Below are positions 8,548-17,262 of a stretch of DNA of 64,000 nt, piece after piece (position 1 is the first letter of the stretch; each line of letters begins with the position of its first letter). The translations under genes were made by a program, and so were the position numbers. The notes below the pieces were generated by a model, which saw nothing but the letters and a program-made list of their open reading frames with translations, did not search any database and was not told the DNA's origin. Source of the DNA: Streptomyces sp. NBC_01210 (GTDB taxonomy: Bacteria > Actinomycetota > Actinomycetes > Streptomycetales > Streptomycetaceae); contig NZ_CP108549.1 of the NCBI RefSeq assembly GCF_036010325.1, positions 7,688,001 through 7,752,000 on the forward strand, in the 5' to 3' direction.

Positions 8548-9024
8548 TCAGGCGCCGCCCTCCCCGGCGAGGCCGTCAAGCCTGTCCAGCTCGTCCAGGA
8601 CGAGGGCGGCATGCTGCGCGGGATCCGGGACCGGGTGCAGCAGCGCCCGTACTTCTCCCGAGCGGTCGAGGACAACGGCGGCCCTGGAGAACAGGATCCG
8701 GTCGCCCACCTGGACCTCGGGCGCCCCCACCGCGCGGCCGAGCGTCAGTTGGCTGTCACCGACGAGCGGATAGCCGAGGTCGCGCTCCTTTGCGAACGCG
8801 GACAAATGGCCCGGTGTGTGAGCACTGACGCCGAGTACACGGGCGTCGGCCCGTGCGAAACGCGCCGAAGCGTCGCGCACGGAGCACAGCCCGGTCGTGC
8901 AGCCGGCCAGCGCAGGGAGCACCTCTCCGATGCCCGGCTCTGTGATGAAGAACAACACGGTCCACCTGTGATCCGGCGAGGGAACAGCAAATGAGCCTTC
9001 GGAGGTCTCGACGATGTGGTCCAT
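8548..9024 (-). CDS. Peroxiredoxin of the AhpC/TSA (BCP-like) family
   Basis: A 158-residue thioredoxin-fold protein that would reduce peroxides in the cytoplasm. The ATG at 9024 follows an AAGGA ribosome-binding site at ideal spacing. The redox segment LAGCTTGLCSVRDA resembles the BCP/PrxQ motif GCTxxxCxxRD, with a likely peroxidatic cysteine in GCTT and a second cysteine five residues on. VLGVSAHTPGHLSAFAKERD and YPLVGDSQLTLGRAVGA match the middle of the fold. It is monocistronic, transcribed in the same direction as the acyl-CoA synthetase upstream. BCP type rather than typical 2-Cys AhpC is favoured. Confidence 0.85.
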   Translation of the reverse strand: MDHIVETSEGSFAVPSPDHRWTVLFFITEPGIGEVLPALAGCTTGLCSVRDASARFARADARVLGVSAHTPGHLSAFAKERDLGYPLVGDSQLTLGRAVGAPEVQVGDRILFSRAAVVLDRSGEVRALLHPVPDPAQHAALVLDELDRLDGLAGEGGA

Positions 9025-9157
9025 GAAGGTCCTTGCTGGTGGTTGTTCGGATGGCGGAACGGAACCAGACCGTCTCCGCCTGCTGCCCAGGTTCTCAGGG
9101 GTGAGCATGCAGTGCCGTTTGGATGTCCCGTTCGGATCCGGACCATAAACGACAGGA

Positions 9158-10987
9158 TCAGCGCGTGTACAGCGCGTCGATGTCCGCCGCGTACGCCCCT
9201 GCGATCGCCCGCCGCTTGAGCTTCAGCGTCGGTGTCATCAGACCGGCGTCCAGACTGAATTCGTTCGGCAGGATCCGGAACGCCCGGATGGACTCCGCCC
9301 TCGAAACGCGGGTGTTGGCCCGCGAGACCGCCCGCTGGATCTGCGCCCGCAGGTCCTCGTCGTCCGTCATCGCCGTTATGTCCGACGGCTGCTTCCCCTT
9401 CAGCGCCTGCCAGTGCGCCAGCGCCTCGGGGTCCACCGTGATGAGCGCCGCGATGTACGGCTGGTCGTCGCCCACGATCAGACACTGCGAGATCAGCGGA
9501 TGGTGGCGCAGCTGCTCCTCCAGGGGCAACGGGGCCACGCTCTTGCCGCCGCTGGTGATGATGACGTCCTTCTTGCGCCCCGTGATGACGAGATAGCCCT
9601 CGTCGTCGAGATGGCCCGTGTCGCCGGTGGCGAACCACCCGTCGCGCAGCACCGCTTCGGTGGCCTTGGGGTTGTTGAGGTAGCCGGCGAAGACCGTGTC
9701 GCCGCGTACCCACACCTCGCCGTCCGTCGCGATGTGTACCGCGCAGCCCGGAATCGGCCGGCCCACCGTGCCGAATCTGACCGCTCCCGGCGGCTGGGCC
9801 GTGATCCCGCCCGCGGTTTCCGTGAGGCCGTACCCGTCGTACACGGTGACGCCCATGCCCGCGAAGAACAGCCCCAGCTCCCTCCGCAGCGTCGAGCCGC
9901 CGGACACCGCGTTGCGTACCTGGCCGCCCAGTACGGCGCGCAGCTTGCTGTACACCAGGTGGTCGTAAACGGAGTGCAGGACCTTCAGGGTCGGGCTCGG
10001 GCCATGGCCCGAGCCCATGGAGTGGCGTTCCACGGCCTCGGCGTAGCGCACCGCGACGGCCGCGGCCTTGTCGAAGAGGCTGACGCGACCCGCATCCTCG
10101 GCGGTGCGGCGGGCCTTGTGGAAGATCTTCTCGAAGATGTACGGCACGGCGAAGAGGAACGTGGGCTGGAAGGACGCCAGGGCGGGGAGCAGCGTCTCGG
10201 GCGTCAGATCCGGCTGGTGGCCGAGGCGGACGCCGCCACGCAGACACGCGACCACGACCATCAGTCCGTAAATATGGGCCACGGGGAGGAAGTTGAGGAT
10301 CGCCGGCTGCACACCCGGCTCGGCGATGATCCCGCCCCAGCCTTCGAGGAGGATGTCGCATTCGGCGGCGAGATTGGCGTGGGTGATGAGGCAGCCCTTG
10401 GGCGTTCCGGTGGTGCCGGAGGTGTAGCAGATCGCGGCGACCTGGTCCGGCAGTACGGCGGCGCGGTGACGGTGGATCAGGTCGTCGTCCATACCGAGGC
10501 CCTGGTGGATCAGGGCCGGCACACAGCCCAGGTCCATCTGCCAGATCGCGGACAGCTGGGTCTCCGCGTCGGATGCCGCCGCCACGGTCATCGCGTGGTT
10601 CTCATGCTCGACCACGATGGCCCGGACCTGGGCGTCGTACAGGATCCAGCGCACCTGCTCGATGGACGACGTGGGGTAGACAGGAACGATCTCTGCGCCG
10701 ACGGACCACAGAGCGTATGCCAGCACCGTCCACTCGTAGCGAGTACGGGACATCAGCGCGACCCGGTCGCCGAACCGGATGCCGTTGGCCAGGAAACCCT
10801 TTGCCACGGACAGGACTTCGTGGCGGAACTGCTCCGCGGTCGTCGGTTCCCAGTCGTCCGACCGTGGCGACGCCCGGCGGGAGAACTGCACCAGGGAGGG
10901 GTCGTGCTCAGCGGTTTCGTAGACCGAGTCGGCGAGACTCCCCGACCGCGGAGGTTCGGCACGGCGCGGAGGACCGATACCCGGCAT
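9158..10987 (-). CDS. Long-chain fatty-acid-CoA ligase (FadD15-like, AMP-forming)
   Basis: A 609-residue adenylate-forming enzyme that activates fatty acids to acyl-CoA. The P-loop motif YTSGTTGTPKGC (near residue 205) is present, as is the A5-like region YDGYGLTETAGG and the motif ATGDTGHLDDEGYLVITGRKK. The long form, with a C-terminal stretch PTLKLKRRAI, matches bacterial very-long-chain acyl-CoA synthetases. The ATG at 10987 has a GGGAG site 8 nt upstream. It lies about 100 bp downstream of the CDP-alcohol phosphotransferase on the same strand and could share its transcript. Confidence 0.92.
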   Translation of the reverse strand: MPGIGPPRRAEPPRSGSLADSVYETAEHDPSLVQFSRRASPRSDDWEPTTAEQFRHEVLSVAKGFLANGIRFGDRVALMSRTRYEWTVLAYALWSVGAEIVPVYPTSSIEQVRWILYDAQVRAIVVEHENHAMTVAAASDAETQLSAIWQMDLGCVPALIHQGLGMDDDLIHRHRAAVLPDQVAAICYTSGTTGTPKGCLITHANLAAECDILLEGWGGIIAEPGVQPAILNFLPVAHIYGLMVVVACLRGGVRLGHQPDLTPETLLPALASFQPTFLFAVPYIFEKIFHKARRTAEDAGRVSLFDKAAAVAVRYAEAVERHSMGSGHGPSPTLKVLHSVYDHLVYSKLRAVLGGQVRNAVSGGSTLRRELGLFFAGMGVTVYDGYGLTETAGGITAQPPGAVRFGTVGRPIPGCAVHIATDGEVWVRGDTVFAGYLNNPKATEAVLRDGWFATGDTGHLDDEGYLVITGRKKDVIITSGGKSVAPLPLEEQLRHHPLISQCLIVGDDQPYIAALITVDPEALAHWQALKGKQPSDITAMTDDEDLRAQIQRAVSRANTRVSRAESIRAFRILPNEFSLDAGLMTPTLKLKRRAIAGAYAADIDALYTR

Positions 10988-11090
10988 ATGGCGTCTCCCT
11001 TCCCCGAGTTGGGACGCCGCACTGTTCAACTCAGGGAGCGAAAGGTACCTGTCGGAAGCACTTTTGCCTAGTTTCGGGGCACATCAAGCG

Positions 11091-11825
11091 TCAGCCGGCG
11101 GTCGGCTCCTGGACCCTGACGCGCCACAGCCACCGTATGTCCCGTCCGAAGGACCAGATCAGCAGCATCAGCGCCATGAGGACCGCCGCGAAAGCGGGCA
11201 GAGGCGGGAGGATTCCCGCGCCGGCCACGAGCAGCACGATCCCTTGCAGCGCGGCCACCGTCTTACGGGCCGTGCTCGGGGGCAGCGGCCCGTACGACAG
11301 CCACGGCATCACCCGGGCCGCCGCCACGAAGGCGTACCGCAGGGCGCCGATCAGCAGCACCCATGGGCCCATCGCGGTGGCGACATAGATGCTGAGCACC
11401 AGGATGAGGAACGCGTCGACCTCCATGTCGAAGCGTGCCCCCAGGGCGGACGCCGTGCCGGTGCGCCGGGCGACCTTGCCGTCGACCGCGTCGAGGATCA
11501 GCGCCACCGTCGTGAGAGCGACCAGGACCGTGACCGGCGGCGGACTCTCGAAGGAGTCCGCGACCAGCGCGGTCACACCCCCGACGAGCGTCGCGCGGGC
11601 CAGTGTGACGCGGTTGGCCGCTCCGAAGGACTGGAGCCACGACCGGCGCAGGGCGCGGGTGAGCACGGCCCAGGTGCCGACCGCGAAGGCCAGGCCCGTC
11701 AGCCAGCCCGCGGGCCCCAGACCGATTGCCGTGCCGAGCAGGGCCAACAGGAGGACCTGAGCGCCCGCTCCCACGGCGGTCTCGTGCCGCATTGGCCTCG
11801 TGTCGTACGCGTTGTTCAAGGCCAC
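11091..11825 (-). CDS. CDP-alcohol phosphatidyltransferase family membrane protein
   Basis: A 244-residue multi-pass membrane protein. The family signature D-x2-DG-x2-AR-x8-G-x3-D-x3-D is complete in LDAVDGKVARRTGTASALGA followed by RFDMEVDA. Such enzymes transfer a phospho-alcohol between CDP and a hydroxyl acceptor at the membrane. The GTG at 11825 gives the full first helix; the ATG of MRHETAVGAG is an alternative. It is divergent from the dehydrogenase at 11932, with only 106 bp shared, which ties it to the pterin-type cluster. Its substrate may be the cluster product, making that product a phospholipid-like conjugate; this is inference. Confidence 0.9.
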   Translation of the reverse strand: MALNNAYDTRPMRHETAVGAGAQVLLLALLGTAIGLGPAGWLTGLAFAVGTWAVLTRALRRSWLQSFGAANRVTLARATLVGGVTALVADSFESPPPVTVLVALTTVALILDAVDGKVARRTGTASALGARFDMEVDAFLILVLSIYVATAMGPWVLLIGALRYAFVAAARVMPWLSYGPLPPSTARKTVAALQGIVLLVAGAGILPPLPAFAAVLMALMLLIWSFGRDIRWLWRVRVQEPTAG

Positions 11826-11931
11826 CGTGCATCCTCCGGCCGAGTGACAGATCCATGAGTGCCGCGTACCGTGTGCGCGGCTTCTTGAAGATCAGTACGC
11901 GAATCGTCGCCCGATTGCTCAGGAGACGCCA

Positions 11932-12924
11932 ATGGAACGTGAAGCACGAGCCTTCTGGATTCGTTCGCCCGGTCATGGCGAGATACGGGATGTCCGCCTG
12001 CCGGAGCCCGACGATGGCGACGTTGTGGTGCGCACCCTCTGTTCCGGTGTGAGCCGTGGAACGGAGACCCTTGTCTTCCGTGGCGGCGTGCCGGAGAGCC
12101 AGCACTCCACGATGCGGGCACCGTTCCAGGACGGCGACTTCCCCGGGCCCGTCAAGTACGGCTATCTCAATGTCGGCCTTGTCGAAGAAGGACCGCGGCA
12201 CCTACTAGGCCGAACGGTGTTCTGCCTCTACCCGCACCAGACCCGGTACGTCGTCCCCGCGAGCGCCGTGACGCCCGTCCCGGACAGCGTTCCCGCCCCG
12301 CGAGCGGTGCTGGCCGGCACGGTGGAGACCGCGGTGAACGCCCTGTGGGACGCCGCGCCGCTGATCGGCGACCGAATCGCCGTCGTGGGAGGGGGCATGG
12401 TCGGCTGCAGCGTCGCCGCCGTCCTGGCCCAGTACCCGGCCGTGCGCGTCCAACTGGTCGACGCGGATCCTCAACGCGCCGGCATCGCCAGGGCGCTCGG
12501 CGTCGACTTCGCGCTCCCCGAGGAGGCCGCGGGCGACTGTGATCTTGTCGTCCACGCCAGCGCCACGGAGGCAGGGCTCGCGCGCTCACTGGAACTCCTC
12601 GCCCCGGAGGGGACGGTTCTCGAACTGAGCTGGTACGGCGACCGACGGATCAGCCTGCCGCTGGGCGAGGCCTTCCACTCCCGCCGTCTGGTCGTGCGCA
12701 GCAGCCAGGTGGGGACGGTGTCCCCGGCCCGGAGCTCCCGCCGGACCTTCGCCGACCGGCTCGCGATCGCGCTCGACCTGCTCGCCGACCCCGCCTTCGA
12801 CGCACTGGTCACCGGTGAATGCGCCTTCGACGAACTGCCGGAGGTGCTGCCGAGGCTCGCCTCCGGAGAGCTGCCCGGACTGTGCCACCGGGTTCTGTAC
12901 GACGCCGCCGCAGATCCGGCCTGA
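11932..12924 (+). CDS. Medium-chain zinc-type dehydrogenase/reductase
   Basis: A 330-residue alcohol-dehydrogenase-fold protein. The N-terminal GroES-like part contains CSGVSRGTETLVFRGGVPES, and the nucleotide-binding Rossmann motif GGGMVGCSVAA lies near residue 153. An AGGAG site lies a few bases before the ATG. Like BchC/sorbitol-dehydrogenase-type relatives, it has lost the classical zinc cysteines. It is the first gene of a plus-strand run (dehydrogenase, PTPS homologue, glycosyltransferase, methyltransferase, membrane protein). It probably oxidises or reduces a sugar or side-chain hydroxyl in that pathway. Confidence 0.88.
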   Translation: MEREARAFWIRSPGHGEIRDVRLPEPDDGDVVVRTLCSGVSRGTETLVFRGGVPESQHSTMRAPFQDGDFPGPVKYGYLNVGLVEEGPRHLLGRTVFCLYPHQTRYVVPASAVTPVPDSVPAPRAVLAGTVETAVNALWDAAPLIGDRIAVVGGGMVGCSVAAVLAQYPAVRVQLVDADPQRAGIARALGVDFALPEEAAGDCDLVVHASATEAGLARSLELLAPEGTVLELSWYGDRRISLPLGEAFHSRRLVVRSSQVGTVSPARSSRRTFADRLAIALDLLADPAFDALVTGECAFDELPEVLPRLASGELPGLCHRVLYDAAADPA

Positions 12925-12951
12925 ACAAGCTGCAGATCTGGCCTGAACAAG
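12910..12951. repeat. 22-bp tandem duplication across the dehydrogenase stop codon
   Basis: Two near-identical 20-base copies begin at 12910 and 12932 (GCAGATCYGGCCTGAACAAG, one base different). Each contains the TGA that ends the dehydrogenase frame, so the second copy lies in the gap before the PTPS homologue. It looks like a slippage duplication with no coding effect. Confidence 0.7.
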
Positions 12952-13026
12952 GAGGCCAGGTCGGCCGTACTACACGACAGGCCCGGCAAAAAAGGGCCGG
13001 ACGCGCCGCACCTGGAGGGTCGCCCG

Positions 13027-13425
13027 TTGTTCAGCATCACCGTCCGTGATCACATCATGATCGCTCACAGCTTCCACGGAGAGGTCTTCGGACCCGCGCA
13101 GCGGCTGCACGGAGCGACGTTCCTCGTGGACGCCACCTTCCGCCGCGCCGAGCTGGACGCCGACAACATCGTCGTCGACATCGGACTGGCCACTCAGGAG
13201 CTCGGGACCGTCGTCGGCGAGCTGAACTACCACAATCTCGACGACGAACCCGACTTCGCCGGCACCAATACCAGTACGGAATTCCTGGCCAAGATCATCG
13301 CCGACCGCCTCGCCGACCGGGTGCACGCAGGGGCACTGGGCGAGGGCGCCCGCGGCCTGGCCGGCATCGCGGTCACCCTGCACGAATCGCACATCGCCTG
13401 GGCGAGTTACGAGCGCACCCTGTGA
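13027..13425 (+). CDS. 6-pyruvoyltetrahydropterin synthase/QueD homologue with degenerate active site
   Basis: A 132-residue T-fold protein. The order AHSF (H14), RLHGATF (H28), [10 protein letters not shown] and the pterin-anchoring Glu in NTSTEFLAK matches PTPS/QueD. Several catalytic positions are changed: the third zinc His of HGH is Ala30, the catalytic Cys four residues before H28 is Ala24, and the Asp-His pair of LDHxxLN is Asn-Tyr. It probably does not do the PTPS reaction and may act on a pyrimidine or serve as a binding protein. The start is a TTG with GGAGGG upstream. Its stop overlaps the GTG of the glycosyltransferase. Confidence 0.85.
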   Translation: MFSITVRDHIMIAHSFHGEVFGPAQRLHGATFLVDATFRRAELDADNIVVDIGLATQELGTVVGELNYHNLDDEPDFAGTNTSTEFLAKIIADRLADRVHAGALGEGARGLAGIAVTLHESHIAWASYERTL

Positions 13426-14543
13426 ACCGCGCCGCCGTTACCACCGTGACCGCACGCTCCGTGCACATCGTGATGCCCGGCGGCGTCGACGACCCGGCCG
13501 CGCCGAGTGGCGGCAATGTCTACGACCGCCGCGTGTGCCGGGACCTGCCCGGCATCGGCTGGCAGGTCCACGAACACACCGTCGCGGGCACCTGGCCACA
13601 GCCCGGAGCGGCCGCTCGCGCCGAGCTGTCCCGCATCCTGGCGGAGGCGGCGGACGGCACCGTCGTCCTCCTCGACGGACTCGTCGCCTGCGCCGTTCCC
13701 GACATCGTCGTCCGAGAGACCGAACGGCTGCGCCTGGTGGTACTGGTGCACCTGCCGCTGGGCGACGAGACAGGACTCGCCCCCGCCCGGGCGGCGGACC
13801 TGGACGCCCTGGAGCGAGAAACTCTGCGCGCCGTTCCGGCGGTCGTGGCGACCAGCAACTGGGCGGCCCGCCGGCTCGTGGCCCACCACCGGCTCGCCTC
13901 CGGCCGGGTCCATGTCGCCGCCCCCGGCGCCGATATCGAGCCTTCGGCGCCCGGCACCGACGGAGCCTCGCGGCTGCTGTGCGTCGCCTCGGTGACCCCG
14001 CGCAAGGGGCAGTACCGGCTGGTGAAGGCACTTGCGGCCGTCGCGGACCTGCCCTGGACCTGTGTATGCGTCGGTGGCCTCGACCAGGATCCCGGCTATG
14101 TCGCCAGTCTGAGGGAGCTGATCGAGAAGTCCGGTCTCGGCGACCGGGTCCACCTCGTCGGACCGCAGGCCGGCGCGGAGCTGGACGCGAGCTACGCCGC
14201 CGCCGACCTCATGGTGCTCACCTCGTACGCCGAAACGTACGGCATGGCCGTGACCGAGGCGCTCGCGCGCGGTATTCCCGTGCTGGCGACGGCCGTCGGC
14301 GGGCTCCCGGAGGCCGTCGGGCACGCGCCCGACGGCAGCGTGCCGGGCATGCTCGTACCGTCGGAAGACCCCGCGGCACTCCCGACGGCACTGCGTCGCT
14401 GGTTCGGCGAGCCCGCCCTGCGCCGCCGGTTGAAGACGGCCGCACACGACCGGCGCACCGCGCTGGACGGTTGGGAGGCGACGGCGCGGAACCTGGCCGG
14501 CGCGCTCGAACAACTCCGCCTCGAACCCCGGAGGGCCGCGTGA
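13422..14543 (+). CDS. GT4-type glycosyltransferase
   Basis: A 373-residue GT-B protein. The N-terminal acceptor domain starts with the glycine-rich [19 protein letters not shown] loop. The C-terminal donor domain contains [20 protein letters not shown] and the E-x7-E signature in [20 protein letters not shown]. The GTG overlaps the previous stop (GTGA), as does its own end with the methyltransferase, so it is a middle gene of a coupled operon. It likely adds a sugar to the pterin- or pyrimidine-like product. The nucleotide sugar donor cannot be read from sequence. Confidence 0.9.
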   Translation: MNRAAVTTVTARSVHIVMPGGVDDPAAPSGGNVYDRRVCRDLPGIGWQVHEHTVAGTWPQPGAAARAELSRILAEAADGTVVLLDGLVACAVPDIVVRETERLRLVVLVHLPLGDETGLAPARAADLDALERETLRAVPAVVATSNWAARRLVAHHRLASGRVHVAAPGADIEPSAPGTDGASRLLCVASVTPRKGQYRLVKALAAVADLPWTCVCVGGLDQDPGYVASLRELIEKSGLGDRVHLVGPQAGAELDASYAAADLMVLTSYAETYGMAVTEALARGIPVLATAVGGLPEAVGHAPDGSVPGMLVPSEDPAALPTALRRWFGEPALRRRLKTAAHDRRTALDGWEATARNLAGALEQLRLEPRRAA

Positions 14544-15385
14544 GTACGACCGACGCGCCTGGTTACGCACCCGAGTGGCTGGAGCTGCGGGAGGGCGCCG
14601 ACGCCGACGCCCGCGCAGCCGGGCTCCTCGAGCCGCTCCACCACTGGTTGGCAGGTCAGGAGCGATGGCCCGACGGGATCGTGATCCGCGATCTCGGCTG
14701 CGGCACCGGCTCCATGGGACGCTGGCTCGCACCCCGGCTGAACGGTCCCCAGCACTGGATCCTGCACGACCGCGACCCCGTTCTGCTCGACCTGGCCGCC
14801 GTGCGAACGCCCCGTACGGCGGCAGACGGCAGCCGCGTGACGGTGGCGACCGAACGAGGTGACATCGCCCGCCTGACCGCGGAAGACCTGGACGGCGCCT
14901 CGCTGTTGACGGCCTCCGCTCTGCTGGACGTGCTCACCCGCGACGAGGTGGACGGGATCGCCGCGGCCTGCGCGGAAGCCGGCTGCCCGGCCCTGCTGGC
15001 CCTCTCCGTGGTGGGGCGGGTCGAGCTGACACCGGCCGATCCGCTGGACGCGGAGTTCGCCGACGCCTTCGACGCCCACCAGCGCCGCAGCGGGCTGCTC
15101 GGACCCGATGCCGTGTCGGTGGCCTCCGTGGCCTTCGCACGGCAAGGGGCGATGGTACGGGTGCTGGCCAGTCCGTGGCGGCTCGGCGCCGATGAGTCGG
15201 CGTTGATGGCGGAGTGGCTACGGGGCTGGGTCGGCGCGGCCTGTGAGGAGCGCCCGGCCCTGGCGCAGCGCGCCGACGCGTATCTGCGTCGCCGCCTGGA
15301 GGCGTGCGCGGCGGGGGAGTTGCGGGTGGTGGTGTACCACAGCGATCTCCTGGCGCTGCCCCGGCCTGCGGGCGGGACATCATGA
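14540..15385 (+). CDS. SAM-dependent class I methyltransferase
   Basis: A 281-residue protein with a Rossmann methyltransferase core. Motif I is IRDLGCGTGSMGRWLAPRL (near residue 50), and the acidic motif II follows at WILHDRDPVLLDLA. The GTG start overlaps the glycosyltransferase stop and the TGA overlaps the ATG of the membrane protein. The acceptor is probably the glycosylated intermediate of this operon, inferred from position. No DNA- or RNA-methyltransferase motif is seen. Confidence 0.88.
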   Translation: MSTTDAPGYAPEWLELREGADADARAAGLLEPLHHWLAGQERWPDGIVIRDLGCGTGSMGRWLAPRLNGPQHWILHDRDPVLLDLAAVRTPRTAADGSRVTVATERGDIARLTAEDLDGASLLTASALLDVLTRDEVDGIAAACAEAGCPALLALSVVGRVELTPADPLDAEFADAFDAHQRRSGLLGPDAVSVASVAFARQGAMVRVLASPWRLGADESALMAEWLRGWVGAACEERPALAQRADAYLRRRLEACAAGELRVVVYHSDLLALPRPAGGTS

Positions 15386-17262
15386 GCGCGCAGACGGTCC
15401 GGGCCCGGGTCGGCACGATCGCCGGAGCGGGCATCCTCGCGGTGCTGGTGTGGCGTCTTGGCACCGGCGCATTCCTGGACGGGCTGAGCAGGATCGACGG
15501 CCCGACCCTCCTGGCCGCTCTCGGACTCGGCCTGCTCACCACCGTGTTCAGCGCCTGGCGCTGGCGCCTCGTCGCGCGCGGCCTGAGCATCCGGCTGCCA
15601 CTGGGCCGGGCCGTCGCCGACTACTACCGGGCCCTGTTCCTGAACGCGGCGCTGCCCGGCGGCGTACTCGGCGATGTGCACCGCGCGGTGCGGCACGGGC
15701 AGAACACGGGTGACGTCGGCCGCGGCGTGCGCGCGGTCGTCCTCGAACGGACCGCGGGCCAGCTGGTCCTGATCGCGGTCGGTGTGACGGTACTGGTCGC
15801 CCAGCCGTCCCCGGCCCTGGCTCAGACCCATCACCTCGCCACGTCGCCGGTGGTCGCTCTGGCCCTCGCCGTGGTGGGCGGGCTGATGATCACGGTCGCC
15901 GTACGTCTCGGCAGGAAGCCGGGCACATCACGATGGCGCCGGGCGGTCCGAGCCGCGCTGGCCGAAGCGCGGCTCGGACTGCTCGCCCGCAGAAGCTGGC
16001 CGGGAGTGGTGATGTCGTCCGTCGTGGTGCTCGCGGGGCACCTCGGCACATTCCTTCTCGCCGCCCGGGCAGCGGGGTCAACGGCTCCGTTCGCCCAGCT
16101 CGTGCCCCTGATGGTGCTGGCCCTGCTCGCCATGGCGCTGCCGCTGAACGTCGGTGGCTGGGGCCCCAGGGAAGGCGTCACCGCCTGGGCCTTCGGCGCC
16201 GCCGGCCTGGGCGCCGCCCAGGGGTTGACCGTCGCCGTGGTCTACGGAGTGCTCACCTTCGCCGCGAGCCTGCCCGGTATCGGGGTGATCGCCGGTCAGT
16301 GGCTCGTCCGTCTGCGGCGCCCGCAGCTCCAGCTCGAACAGCGTGTCCTCGCCGAGGACGGCGCGTCGCACCGGCGGGCGAAGGGCATCCCGCATCACCG
16401 GCTGACCGGCGAAGCGGAGCCCCGGGACGCCGTCGCCGAGCAGGACCGGTGCCACGGTGACGTAGAGCCGGTGCAGTGCGCCCTCGCCCAGGAAACGCGA
16501 CACGGTGACACCGCCGCCCTCGATCAGCACCCGGCCAAGGCCGCGCCGGGCGAGCGCCTGCACCAGCCGGTTCGGGGCGAACGCGTCGCTGTCCGGCAGC
16601 GTCAGGATGTCGACCCCGTCCGGAACGGCCTCGCGGTGGTCACTGCCCGCGCCCACCACCCACAGGGTCGGTGCTGCCCCGTCGGTGAACACCCGGTGAC
16701 TCAGCGGTACGCGGCGGTGCGGATCGACGACAACGCGCACCGGGTTGGCCCCGGGGCAGGCACGCACGGTCAGTTGGGGGTCGTCGGCGACAGCGGTGCC
16801 TGCCCCGACGACCACCGCGTCGGCGAGCGCACGCAGGCGGTGCAGATGGCAGCGGTCCTCCTCGCCGGTGACATAGTCGGCGTCGCCGGTACGGGTCGCG
16901 ATGAACCCGTCCAGGCTCTGCCCGAGTTGGGCGAAGGTGAGGTGCGGACCGGCCAGGCACACCGGCAGATAGCGGTCGGCGAGCAACTCCGCCTCGGGCG
17001 AGGCCTCCTGCCTCCAGAGCCGTCCGCCGTCCGCTCCCCGGACCAGCCCGGCGGCCTCGGCGTCCGGCTCGGACCGGATGCCCCGCAGCCGCTCCCAGGC
17101 CTCTGCCGCGTCGAGTACGGTGCTGCGGCCGGTCATCGCGTCTCCCGCGGGGTGAGAAGTGAGACGTACTCACCGAAGGAGTCGACAAGTCCGGCCAGCA
17201 GCTCCTTTCCCTTCTCGGCGGACGCCATTGACGGACGGCCGATGACACCGGACTCCGTATAG
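15382..17262 (+). CDS. Lysylphosphatidylglycerol synthase TM-region (UPF0104/flippase-like) membrane protein with an anomalous 3' end
   Basis: The first ~320 residues are a typical PF03706 multi-pass membrane protein: about eight hydrophobic segments, the motif YYRALFLNAALPGGVLGDVHR and PLNVGGWGPREGVTAWAFGA. Such proteins may flip or hold lipid-linked substrates. The conserved domain should end near 16330, but no in-frame stop occurs until 17262, so the remaining ~300 residues are the antisense of the RibD-type gene. Either the gene really overlaps its neighbour tail-to-tail, or a small indel has removed the stop. The ATG at 15382 overlaps the methyltransferase stop (ATGA). Confidence applies to the domain up to about 16330. 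Confidence 0.75.
   Translation: MSAQTVRARVGTIAGAGILAVLVWRLGTGAFLDGLSRIDGPTLLAALGLGLLTTVFSAWRWRLVARGLSIRLPLGRAVADYYRALFLNAALPGGVLGDVHRAVRHGQNTGDVGRGVRAVVLERTAGQLVLIAVGVTVLVAQPSPALAQTHHLATSPVVALALAVVGGLMITVAVRLGRKPGTSRWRRAVRAALAEARLGLLARRSWPGVVMSSVVVLAGHLGTFLLAARAAGSTAPFAQLVPLMVLALLAMALPLNVGGWGPREGVTAWAFGAAGLGAAQGLTVAVVYGVLTFAASLPGIGVIAGQWLVRLRRPQLQLEQRVLAEDGASHRRAKGIPHHRLTGEAEPRDAVAEQDRCHGDVEPVQCALAQETRHGDTAALDQHPAKAAPGERLHQPVRGERVAVRQRQDVDPVRNGLAVVTARAHHPQGRCCPVGEHPVTQRYAAVRIDDNAHRVGPGAGTHGQLGVVGDSGACPDDHRVGERTQAVQMAAVLLAGDIVGVAGTGRDEPVQALPELGEGEVRTGQAHRQIAVGEQLRLGRGLLPPEPSAVRSPDQPGGLGVRLGPDAPQPLPGLCRVEYGAAAGHRVSRGVRSETYSPKESTSPASSSFPFSADAIDGRPMTPDSV
16078..17136 (-). CDS. RibD C-terminal-type NADPH-dependent reductase, no deaminase domain
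   Basis: A RibD_C/dihydrofolate-reductase-fold protein. The motifs are LGQSLDGFIATRTGDADYVTG (in part), ALADAVVVGAGTAVADDPQL, VRVVVDPHRRVPLSHRVF and the nucleotide-binding LIEGGGVTVSRFL. It lacks the N-terminal cytidine-deaminase-like domain of full RibD, as in stand-alone reductases acting on ribosylamino-pyrimidines. The ATG at 17136 overlaps the stop of the creatininase gene (ATGA). The conserved protein ends near 16295 (LFELELRAPQ); the frame then runs 70 further codons antisense to the membrane protein gene without a stop, so the true 3' end is uncertain. Confidence 0.85.
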   Translation of the reverse strand: MTGRSTVLDAAEAWERLRGIRSEPDAEAAGLVRGADGGRLWRQEASPEAELLADRYLPVCLAGPHLTFAQLGQSLDGFIATRTGDADYVTGEEDRCHLHRLRALADAVVVGAGTAVADDPQLTVRACPGANPVRVVVDPHRRVPLSHRVFTDGAAPTLWVVGAGSDHREAVPDGVDILTLPDSDAFAPNRLVQALARRGLGRVLIEGGGVTVSRFLGEGALHRLYVTVAPVLLGDGVPGLRFAGQPVMRDALRPPVRRAVLGEDTLFELELRAPQTDEPLTGDHPDTGQARGEGEHSVDHGDGQPLGGAQAGGAEGPGGDAFPGAPATDVQRQRHGEQGQHHQGHELGERSR

